NCBI GenBank assembly: GCA_002453275.1
Contig: DKGN01000085.1
Location: 1-5,503, forward strand
Direction of reading: 5' to 3'
Source: Caryophanales bacterium UBA6769
GTDB lineage: Bacteria > Bacillota > Bacilli > Bacillales > UBA6769
DNA length: 5,503 bases
The notes below the pieces were generated by a model, which was given only the letters and a program-made list of their open reading frames with translations, was not told the DNA's origin and did no database searches. Shown here one piece after another: positions 1-5,503 of this stretch (its first letter is position 1; each line of letters opens with the position of its first letter). The translations under genes were made by a program, and so were the position numbers.

Positions 1-210
1 AGTCCTGAATCTGCACCGATAAAGGGAGTAATGCAAGAAGCACGTGATAGAACCATGCTAATGGATGCACGGTCCGGTAGAAGAACGCGAGCCGTTATCA
101 TTGCTGATAGTGATCATATAATCTTGTCAGCAGTACAGCCTGAGACTGTTGCACAACGCTTACTATATAAAGATGAAATCGAGGAAAACTCTTCGAAAAA
201 TGGAGGATAG
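1..210 (+). CDS. remA: Extracellular matrix regulator RemA (DUF370), 3' part
   Basis: The reading frame is open from the first base to a TAG at 208-210 and gives 69 residues, starting SPESAPIKG and including GRRTRAV and SDHIILSAVQPETVA, which is the RemA signature. RemA in B. subtilis is a DNA-binding regulator that activates biofilm matrix operons and osmoprotection genes. By alignment from memory, about 23 N-terminal residues lie upstream of the window, so the full protein would be about 92 residues, close to the family's usual 85-90. On that numbering the proline of SAPIK corresponds to P29, and the two arginines of GRRTR to R50 and R51, positions linked to RemA function and DNA binding. 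Both are kept; the DNA-binding R18 region is outside the window. The tail after ETVAQRLLYKDE is short, acidic and variable. The gene ends 2 bp before gmk, and its last codons carry the gmk ribosome binding site. The assignment is firm; the promoter is not visible. Confidence 0.95.
   Translation, partial: SPESAPIKGVMQEARDRTMLMDARSGRRTRAVIIADSDHIILSAVQPETVAQRLLYKDEIEENSSKNGG
202..206 (+). promoter_or_regulatory. Ribosome binding site of gmk
   Basis: GGAGG lies inside the last codons of remA, 6 bases before the ATG at 213. It supports that ATG as the gmk start and ties gmk translation closely to the end of remA. Confidence 0.85.
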
Positions 211-212
211 TT

Positions 213-830
213 ATGGAACAGGAGAAGGGCATACTGTTCGTACTTTCTGGACCTTCAGGGGTCGGTAAAGGAACGGTTCGACAAGCCATTATGGAAGAAA
301 ACAATATTCAATTACATTATTCTATATCAGTAACAACAAGAAAGCCCCGCGAGGAAGAGCAAGAGGGTGTGGATTATTTCTTCAAAACGAAACAACAGTT
401 TGAAGAAATGATCGAAAACAAGGAACTTCTTGAATGGGCTAAATATGTTGGTAACTATTATGGAACACCGGTTGCATACGTTGAAGAAACTTTGAATCAA
501 GGAAATGATGTATTGTTAGAAATTGAAGTTCAGGGAGCACTTCAAGTAAAAGAACATTTCCCTGAGGCAGTATTTATTTTTCTTATGCCCCCTTCATTAT
601 CAGAATTAAAAACACGAATAACTACTCGTGGCACAGAGGCTGAGCATTTGATTAATAATCGAATGACAGTTGCTAAAGAAGAAATTCAGCTTATGGATCA
701 TTATGATTATGTCGTTGAAAATGATAAAATACAGTTAGCATGTGATCGAATCAGAGCGATTGTAAGTGCAGAGCATTGTCGCAAAGACAGGCTTTACGAG
801 AAATACAAACAAATGCTGGAGGTTGAGTAA
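213..830 (+). CDS. gmk: Guanylate kinase
   Basis: This 205-residue protein is a full-length guanylate kinase (the B. subtilis enzyme has about 204). It transfers phosphate from ATP to GMP (or dGMP) to give GDP (or dGDP) in the cytoplasm, an essential step of GTP supply. The P-loop GPSGVGKG is at residues 13-20. The GMP-binding region follows: SISVTTRKPR at 37-46, Y55 in GVDYFF, E74 in LLEWA, and Y83 in GNYYGTP. LEIEVQGALQV at 102-112 is the conserved core strand, and TTRGTE at 137-142 lies in the lid with its ATP-contacting arginine. All expected active-site residues are present. In Firmicutes this enzyme is known to be inhibited by (p)ppGpp; that is family knowledge and not readable here. 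The ATG start has a good ribosome binding site and gives the usual N-terminus just ahead of the first strand. The gene lies 2 bp after remA and 2 bp before rpoZ, so cotranscription is likely. Confidence 0.98.
   Translation: MEQEKGILFVLSGPSGVGKGTVRQAIMEENNIQLHYSISVTTRKPREEEQEGVDYFFKTKQQFEEMIENKELLEWAKYVGNYYGTPVAYVEETLNQGNDVLLEIEVQGALQVKEHFPEAVFIFLMPPSLSELKTRITTRGTEAEHLINNRMTVAKEEIQLMDHYDYVVENDKIQLACDRIRAIVSAEHCRKDRLYEKYKQMLEVE
818..822 (+). promoter_or_regulatory. Ribosome binding site of rpoZ
   Basis: GGAGG within the last codons of gmk lies 10 bases before the TTG at 833. It supports use of this rare start codon, as the rpoZ frame has a stop (TGA, 824-826) just upstream and no ATG or GTG between. 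Confidence 0.75.
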
Positions 831-832
831 AG

Positions 833-1045
833 TTGCTATATCCATCGATTGATTCACTATTAGATATTATTGATTCAAAGTATACACTCGTTACGTTGTC
901 AGCAAAACGGGCTCGGAGCATTCAAAAGTACGAAAATCAATTAATTGAAGAACCGCATTCTTTTAAGCCAGTCGGAATCGCACTCGAAGAAATTCAAGAA
1001 GGTAAATTGAGTTTTGAACAGAAAGCAAGCGAAGGCAAAAAATAA
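833..1045 (+). CDS. rpoZ: DNA-directed RNA polymerase subunit omega
   Basis: This 70-residue protein matches the Bacillus omega subunit (about 67 residues), which binds the C-terminal part of beta' and helps RNA polymerase assemble and stay stable. The family core is clear: PSIDSLLDIIDSKYTLVTLSAKRAR at residues 4-28, with the helix containing SAKRAR, and PVGIALEEIQEGKLSF further on, the conserved second segment. The charged tail EQKASEGKK is variable in the family. The start is TTG: an in-frame TGA at 824-826 rules out an earlier start, and the protein from TTG begins with the normal family N-terminus MLYPSIDSLL. The N-terminus lacks the MAR sequence through which E. coli omega helps bind ppGpp, as expected in Firmicutes. 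The gene follows gmk by 2 bp, an old and widespread pairing. Its last codons and TAA stop form the left arm of a terminator-like hairpin. Confidence 0.96.
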   Translation: MLYPSIDSLLDIIDSKYTLVTLSAKRARSIQKYENQLIEEPHSFKPVGIALEEIQEGKLSFEQKASEGKK

Positions 1046-1071
1046 CAACCTTTTTGGGTTGTTATTTTTTT
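1037..1071 (+). terminator. Probable intrinsic terminator after rpoZ
   Basis: A perfect 14-bp inverted repeat pairs 1037-1050 (AAAAAATAACAACC) with 1057-1070 (GGTTGTTATTTTTT) around a 6-base loop, TTTTTG. Seven T run from 1065 to 1071. The functional stem is probably the inner TAACAACC/GGTTGTTA, followed by the U tract. The stem is AU-rich, with only three or so G-C pairs, so termination may be incomplete. The left arm overlaps the rpoZ stop codon, so a ribosome finishing rpoZ would cover part of the stem. Because A and T runs flank the stem on either side, it could also act on the opposite strand. Confidence 0.75.
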
Positions 1072-1091
1072 AACCTATCCTGTAGAGAGTT

Positions 1092-1098
1092 GGGGAGG
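1092..1098 (+). promoter_or_regulatory. Ribosome binding site of coaBC
   Basis: GGGGAGG, followed by T, is a strong Shine-Dalgarno match. It lies 6 bases before the ATG at 1105 and 9 before the next in-frame ATG at 1108. Both ATGs are plausible starts and differ by one residue; the site rules out the longer in-frame extension from a TTG at 1054. Confidence 0.85.
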
Positions 1099-1104
1099 TC
1101 AAGA

Positions 1105-2325
1105 ATGATGCAACTAAAGGATAAAAAAATATTACTTTGTGTTACAGGTGGAATTGCCGTTTTTAAGGCGGCCGCTTTAACAAGTCAGCTTTATAAGCAA
1201 GGTGCCGATGTAAAGGTGATGATGACGGCCTCTGCTCAACAGTTTGTCACACCATTGACATTTCAGACAATGTCACGAAATTATGTTTATTATGATACGT
1301 TTGATGAGAAAGATCCGGAGAAGGTTGCCCATATTGACCTGGCAGATTGGGCAGATGTTGTTGTAGTTGCACCAGCAACTGCCAATATTATCGCTAAGAT
1401 TGCCAATGGGATAGCCGATGATATGATTTCAACTACGATTACCGCAACAACTGCGCCAATCTTACTAGCACCAGCAATGAATTCACATATGTACGAGCAT
1501 CCTCCTGTAAAAAAGAATATGCAAACGTTAGCTTCATTGGGTTATCAATTTATTGAACCAGGTGAGGGCTTGCTTGCGTGTGGTTATGTCGGTAAAGGCA
1601 GACTTGCGGAGCCAGAAGAGATTATCTTAGCAATTGAAACTCACTTTGCTAACACAAACAACGTACCACTTGCAGGCAAAAAAGTTCTTGTCACCGCAGG
1701 ACCGACGATAGAGGTGATTGATCCTGTCCGCTATTTCACAAATCGTTCGACTGGAAAAATGGGTTTCGCCATTGCAGAGGTTGCGCGTGAATTAGGTGCA
1801 GAAGTTACATTAGTCTCAGGACCGACTGTTCTTGAGACACCATATGGTGTGAACAGAATAAACGTTCATTCTGCGGCAGAGATGTACGATCAAGTTCTCC
1901 AACATTATTCAGATACTCATATCGTCGTAAAATCAGCTGCCGTTGCAGACTATCGTCCTAAAGAAGTCTTTGAAGACAAGGTGAAGAAGCAAGAGGACGG
2001 TGAGTTACATATCGTCATGGAAAGAACGAAGGATATATTAGCTGAATTAGGCAAACAAAAACAAGAACAAACTTTAATTGGTTTTGCTGCTGAATCGACA
2101 AATGTAGAAAAGTTTGCCCTTCAAAAGCTCGAAAGTAAAAATCTAGATATGATTGTTGCAAACAATATAAAAGAAGAGGGATCTGGGTTTGGGGTCGATA
2201 CGAATACAGTAACAATCTTTAAGCGTGACGGTAGTAAACGAGAACTCCCAATGATGACAAAACGCGAAGTAGCACACCATATATTTGCAGAAGCGCTGAC
2301 TTTTATTGAGGAAGTTCATCAATGA
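1105..2325 (+). CDS. coaBC: Bifunctional phosphopantothenoylcysteine decarboxylase / phosphopantothenate-cysteine ligase
   Basis: This 406-residue protein, the same length as B. subtilis CoaBC, carries out two steps of coenzyme A synthesis. The C-terminal CoaB domain joins cysteine to 4'-phosphopantothenate using CTP; the N-terminal CoaC domain, an FMN flavoprotein, decarboxylates the product to 4'-phosphopantetheine. CoaC shows GGIAVFKA at 15-22, the active-site H76 in HIDLADWAD, the PAMN motif at 123-126, and C159 in ACGYVGKGR, the flap cysteine. CoaB begins near residue 190 with AGPTIEVIDPVR (198-209), then FTNRSTGKMG (211-220), SAAVADYRPK (277-286), KVKKQ (292-296, with the lysine thought to contact CTP) and GFAAES (326-331). 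All key residues of both domains are present. A longer frame from a TTG at 1054 is rejected: it would add 17 unrelated residues beginning inside the terminator loop. The start is ATG 1105 (or 1108). The TGA stop overlaps the priA ATG as ATGA, which suggests translational coupling. Confidence 0.97.
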   Translation: MMQLKDKKILLCVTGGIAVFKAAALTSQLYKQGADVKVMMTASAQQFVTPLTFQTMSRNYVYYDTFDEKDPEKVAHIDLADWADVVVVAPATANIIAKIANGIADDMISTTITATTAPILLAPAMNSHMYEHPPVKKNMQTLASLGYQFIEPGEGLLACGYVGKGRLAEPEEIILAIETHFANTNNVPLAGKKVLVTAGPTIEVIDPVRYFTNRSTGKMGFAIAEVARELGAEVTLVSGPTVLETPYGVNRINVHSAAEMYDQVLQHYSDTHIVVKSAAVADYRPKEVFEDKVKKQEDGELHIVMERTKDILAELGKQKQEQTLIGFAAESTNVEKFALQKLESKNLDMIVANNIKEEGSGFGVDTNTVTIFKRDGSKRELPMMTKREVAHHIFAEALTFIEEVHQ

Positions 2326-4730
2326 TTGCCAAGGTAATTGTTGATGTTGCAACAAGTCAAACGAATCGACCTTTCGATTACGAAATCCCAAAACAATGGA
2401 CGAGCATCATTGAAAAAGGCATGCGAGTCATTGTTCCATTCGGAAATCGAAGGGTTCAAGGCTTCGTTGTCGGACTTAAACAAGAGTCGGATGTTCACAC
2501 GCTCAAGCCGATTGAAAAATTGCTAGACTTGGAACCAGTCTTAACAGACGAGCTTATTAAACTCGGTTTTTGGTTAAGTAATCGTACATTATCTTTTATC
2601 TTAACGGCGATGCAGGCCATGTTACCAGTTGCGTTAAAAGTAAATTATAAAAAGGTTATAAAATTAAAACAAAAAAATGAACTGCCATTTGAGTTGACGG
2701 CATTATTCGAACGTCGGGATGAAATCGATTGGAATGAAGTACTTCGCCTTTCAGCTACAAAAGTAAAACAGATTCAACAACTATTAAAAATAGGCGCGCT
2801 CGAATTAAAAACTAAAATAAGTGAGCGGACGACCTATAAAACAATAAAAATAGCCGAACCTGCCGTAGATAAGCAACATTTACTCAAAGAAATAGACTCA
2901 TTAGATGCAAGAGCTACGAAACAAAAGGAGATCTTACAGTGGTTTATGACCGAGTATAAGCCAATCCCCTCTAATGAACTATTAACAAAACTAAACGCTT
3001 CGCGTTCAACGTTGAAAGCCTTAATAAAGAAAAACATCATTAGTGAGGAAGACTCACAAGTTTACAGAGATCCTTATGCCTCCTCAACAATTACAAAAAC
3101 CCCTCCCCTTCCATTGACGGATATTCAAAAAACTGCAATTCAGCCGATTTTATCGTCAATTGAAAATAAGGAACGAGGGACTTTTTTGCTTCATGGTGTA
3201 ACAGGAAGTGGAAAGACGGAAATCTATTTGCAATCGATCGATGAAGTGTTAAAAAAAGGCAAGGAAGCAATCGTATTAGTCCCTGAAATTTCATTAACAC
3301 CACAGATGGTCACACGTTTTAAAGAAAGATTTGGTGCTGACGTTGCTGTTATGCATAGCGGATTATCAGCAGGAGAGAAGTATGATGAATGGCTTAAAAT
3401 TAATCGCAAAGAAGTTAAAGTCGTTGTCGGAGCACGTTCTGCGATTTTTGCACCTTTTAACAATATCGGGATGATTATTATCGATGAAGAGCATGAGAGC
3501 AGCTACAAGCAAGAGGAAAATCCTCGCTATCACGCGAGAGAGGTTGCAGAATGGCGAAGTAATTATCATCAATGTCCACTCATCTTGGGAAGTGCTACTC
3601 CATCTTTGGAATCGTATGCTAGAAGTGTAAAAGGTGTCTACCAATTGTGTGAATTAACTGAACGTGTACACTCACAGGCGATGCCGTCTGTCCAGATCGT
3701 TGACATGCGGGAAGAGCTACGCGAAGGTAATCGTTCAATCTTTTCACGAGTGTTAATTGAAAGTATTAAGGCTACTCTAGATAAAAAAGAACAGGCCGTT
3801 TTGTTTTTAAATAGAAGAGGTTATTCAACATTTATTATGTGTCGCGATTGTGGCTTCGTAGCAGAATGTCCGAACTGCGATATTTCACTAACATACCACA
3901 AAAACACGAGACACTTAAAATGCCATTATTGTGGTTATGAGCAGTTTAGTCCAACTCATTGTCCTGAATGCAAAAGCGAACATATTCGGTATTTCGGAAC
4001 TGGGACACAAAAGGTAGAGGAAGAATTGACTAAATTAATTCCTGAAGCTCGGATGATCCGTATGGATGTCGACACGACATCAAGAAAAGGTGCGCATGAA
4101 AGACTTTTAACTGCATTTGCTAATAAAGAAGCCGATATTTTGCTAGGAACTCAAATGATCGCAAAAGGATTAGATTTTCCAGATGTGACACTCGTAGGTG
4201 TCATTACCGCCGATACGATGTTAAACTTACCGGATTTTCGTTCCGCGGAGCGAACATTTCAATTATTAACGCAAGTTGCAGGGAGAGCCGGTCGACGTGA
4301 AAATGAAGGAAAAGTCATTATCCAAACGTATACTCCTGAACATTATAGTGTTCAATTTGCTAGTCAACATGATTTTCACTCCTTTTTTAACCGAGAGATG
4401 AATTTACGACAAGCTCACGCATACCCACCCTATTTTTATTTAACATTAATAACTGTCTCTCATCGTGACATTATGAAAGTAATCGCAGTTAGCGAAAACA
4501 TCGCAAACATTTTAAAAAACAAGCTTTCAAGAAGCACAGTTATTTTGGGGCCTGCTGCATCAGTCATCTCGCGTATAAAAGATAGATATCGTTACCAATG
4601 CATGGTAAAATACAAAAATGAACCAAAATTAACGGAAACTTTAAAAAAGATATTAGATCATTATGAAGCTGAACTCAGTCAAAGTCAGCTACAAATTGTG
4701 ATTGATCAAAACCCACAAATGCTAATGTAA
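2322..4730 (+). CDS. priA: Primosomal protein N', replication restart helicase PriA
   Basis: This 802-residue protein is a full-length PriA (B. subtilis has 805). PriA recognises stalled forks and D-loops, unwinds the lagging arm with 3'-5' polarity, and in Bacillus starts helicase reloading with DnaD, DnaB and DnaI. The N-terminal 3'-end binding domain is residues 1 to about 105 (AKVIVDVATSQTNRPFDYEIP), followed by a less conserved lysine-rich winged-helix region to about 260. The helicase core has Walker A GVTGSGKTE at 292-300, DEEH at 388-391, GSATP at 423-427, LNRRGYST at 496-503, GTGTQK at 559-564, GTQMIAKGLDFPD from 609, and QVAGRAGR at 651-658. All eight zinc-binding cysteines are present: C507, C510, C516, C519, C534, C537, C547 and C550. 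The end, IDQNPQMLM, is typical of Bacillus PriA. The ATG overlaps the coaBC stop by 4 bp; GAGG at 2308-2311 sits 10 bases upstream. Intact and probably active. Confidence 0.98.
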   Translation: MIAKVIVDVATSQTNRPFDYEIPKQWTSIIEKGMRVIVPFGNRRVQGFVVGLKQESDVHTLKPIEKLLDLEPVLTDELIKLGFWLSNRTLSFILTAMQAMLPVALKVNYKKVIKLKQKNELPFELTALFERRDEIDWNEVLRLSATKVKQIQQLLKIGALELKTKISERTTYKTIKIAEPAVDKQHLLKEIDSLDARATKQKEILQWFMTEYKPIPSNELLTKLNASRSTLKALIKKNIISEEDSQVYRDPYASSTITKTPPLPLTDIQKTAIQPILSSIENKERGTFLLHGVTGSGKTEIYLQSIDEVLKKGKEAIVLVPEISLTPQMVTRFKERFGADVAVMHSGLSAGEKYDEWLKINRKEVKVVVGARSAIFAPFNNIGMIIIDEEHESSYKQEENPRYHAREVAEWRSNYHQCPLILGSATPSLESYARSVKGVYQLCELTERVHSQAMPSVQIVDMREELREGNRSIFSRVLIESIKATLDKKEQAVLFLNRRGYSTFIMCRDCGFVAECPNCDISLTYHKNTRHLKCHYCGYEQFSPTHCPECKSEHIRYFGTGTQKVEEELTKLIPEARMIRMDVDTTSRKGAHERLLTAFANKEADILLGTQMIAKGLDFPDVTLVGVITADTMLNLPDFRSAERTFQLLTQVAGRAGRRENEGKVIIQTYTPEHYSVQFASQHDFHSFFNREMNLRQAHAYPPYFYLTLITVSHRDIMKVIAVSENIANILKNKLSRSTVILGPAASVISRIKDRYRYQCMVKYKNEPKLTETLKKILDHYEAELSQSQLQIVIDQNPQMLM

Positions 4731-4738
4731 GCTAAGAG

Positions 4739-4745
4739 AAGGTGA
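4739..4745 (+). promoter_or_regulatory. Ribosome binding site of fmt
   Basis: AAGGTGA matches the Shine-Dalgarno consensus (AAGGAGGTGA with a gap) and lies 7 bases before the TTG at 4753. It supports TTG as the fmt start, because the frame has a stop at 4723-4725 and no other start codon in between. Confidence 0.7.
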
Positions 4746-4752
4746 ACGATCG

Positions 4753-5503
4753 TTGAAAATAATCTTTATGGGAACACCCGATTTTTCAGTACCGGTATTA
4801 CAGAGATTAATAAGAGAACAATATAACATTCGTTTAGTCGTCACACAGCCTGATCGACCGAAAGGTAGAAAAAGAACATTAACACCGCCACCAGTAAAGG
4901 TAGAAGCATTGAAACATCATCTACCTGTATTTCAGCCAGAAAAATTACAGATGGAATATGAAAAAATAATAGCGGAAGAACCTGATTTAATTGTAACTGC
5001 AGCTTATGGTCAGATGTTACCTACAGAAATTTTGAAAGCTCCTCGCTTTGGCTGCATTAATGTCCACGCATCATTGCTTCCTGAATATCGAGGGGGGGCT
5101 CCGATCCACCAAGCCATTATCGATGGGAAAAAGGAAACTGGCATTACGATTATGTATATGGTTGAAAAAATGGATGCGGGTGATATATTACAACAAGTTA
5201 AAATTCCGATTGAAGAAAATGATAATGTCGAAACAATGCATGATAAATTGAGTGAAGCGGGTGCACAATTATTATGTGAAACGATTCCACTCCTTGTAGA
5301 GGACAAAATTAATCCAATTAAGCAAGACGAAGATAACGTGACGTATGCTCCAAATATTCGTCGCGAGCAAGAAAAAATTGATTGGACAAAAACAGGTGAA
5401 TCCATATTTAACCACATTCGCGGCTTACACCCGTGGCCAGTCGCCTATACTTATTTGGATAACAAACCATTTAAAATTTGGTGGGGCGAGAAAGTTTATG
5501 ATG
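4753..5503 (+). CDS. fmt: Methionyl-tRNA formyltransferase, 5' part
   Basis: The frame is open to the window edge and gives 250 residues of a protein normally about 315 long, so roughly 65 residues of the C-terminal domain are missing to the right. Fmt transfers a formyl group from 10-formyltetrahydrofolate to the methionine on initiator tRNA. The N-terminus MKIIFMGTPDFSVPVL is the standard first strand and loop. RPKGRKRTLTPPPVK at 35-49 is the basic loop that reaches into the tRNA acceptor stem. The formyltransferase motif NVHASLLPEYRGGAPI starts at N103, with H105, and D141 follows in EKMDAGD; N103, H105 and D141 match the catalytic N108, H110 and D146 of E. coli, with identical spacing. 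GLHPWPVAYT at 224-233 belongs to the C-terminal tRNA-binding domain. The start is TTG; the first ATG (Met6, 4768) would remove the first strand. It follows priA by 22 bp with no def gene between them, unlike B. subtilis. Confidence 0.96.
   Translation, partial: MKIIFMGTPDFSVPVLQRLIREQYNIRLVVTQPDRPKGRKRTLTPPPVKVEALKHHLPVFQPEKLQMEYEKIIAEEPDLIVTAAYGQMLPTEILKAPRFGCINVHASLLPEYRGGAPIHQAIIDGKKETGITIMYMVEKMDAGDILQQVKIPIEENDNVETMHDKLSEAGAQLLCETIPLLVEDKINPIKQDEDNVTYAPNIRREQEKIDWTKTGESIFNHIRGLHPWPVAYTYLDNKPFKIWWGEKVYD

Noticed and set aside
98..304. Minus-strand open frame across the remA-gmk junction
   Set aside because: It overlaps two clearly conserved genes on the other strand and resembles no known protein.
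1014..1043. Possible promoter in the 3' end of rpoZ (TTGAAC, 18 bases, AAAAAT)
   Set aside because: The -10 match is just part of an A run, and transcription would begin inside the terminator hairpin.
1054..1104. In-frame upstream extension of coaBC from a TTG at 1054, adding 17 residues
   Set aside because: It begins in the terminator loop, has no ribosome binding site, adds residues unlike the family, and ignores the strong GGGGAGG directly before the ATG at 1105.
2671..2677. Run of seven A in priA as a possible frameshift site
   Set aside because: The priA frame is continuous through it, no downstream stem or alternative frame product is apparent, and A runs are common in AT-rich genes.
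3091..3644. Several overlapping minus-strand open frames opposite the priA helicase core
   Set aside because: They mirror conserved PriA motifs on the + strand and show no independent coding features.
4745..4754. Perfect 10-bp palindrome AACGATCGTT overlapping the fmt start codon
   Set aside because: A few palindromes of this length are expected by chance in a window this size, and it has no loop for a hairpin. ATCGATCGAT at 3233-3242 in priA is a similar chance case.
5010..5417. Minus-strand open frame of 135 codons opposite fmt
   Set aside because: It lies wholly within the well-conserved fmt coding sequence, has no recognisable domain and no sign of its own expression signals; it is a shadow frame.

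Overview
The window is an ordinary stretch of chromosome from an AT-rich Firmicute, most likely a member of the Bacillaceae. The protein sequences and the gene order (remA, gmk, rpoZ, coaBC, priA, fmt, all on the + strand) match the conserved block known from Bacillus subtilis. The genus cannot be fixed from the sequence alone. I see no mobile element, CRISPR array, RNA gene or accessory system, and no undescribed system.

Layout. The 3' part of remA (matrix and biofilm transcription regulator) runs in from the left edge and ends 2 bp before gmk (guanylate kinase). gmk ends 2 bp before rpoZ (RNA polymerase omega), which starts at TTG. A hairpin with a T run overlaps the rpoZ stop codon and looks like an intrinsic terminator. 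About 33 bp later coaBC (bifunctional coenzyme A biosynthesis enzyme) begins behind a strong ribosome binding site. coaBC and priA (replication restart helicase) overlap by 4 bp (ATGA). After a 22-bp gap comes fmt (methionyl-tRNA formyltransferase), which also starts at TTG and runs off the right edge. Coding density is near total; the longest non-coding stretch is the 59 bp between rpoZ and coaBC.

How the genes relate. They serve separate core functions: nucleotide supply (gmk), transcription (rpoZ), cofactor synthesis (coaBC), DNA replication restart (priA), translation initiation (fmt) and developmental gene control (remA). Their tight packing suggests cotranscription, with the hairpin after rpoZ as the one likely point of uneven expression.

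Points that deserve a second look are the absence of def (peptide deformylase), which sits between priA and fmt in B. subtilis; the terminator inside the cluster with no convincing promoter after it; the omega subunit lacking the N-terminal MAR sequence used for ppGpp binding in E. coli; and a run of seven G inside the fmt active-site region.
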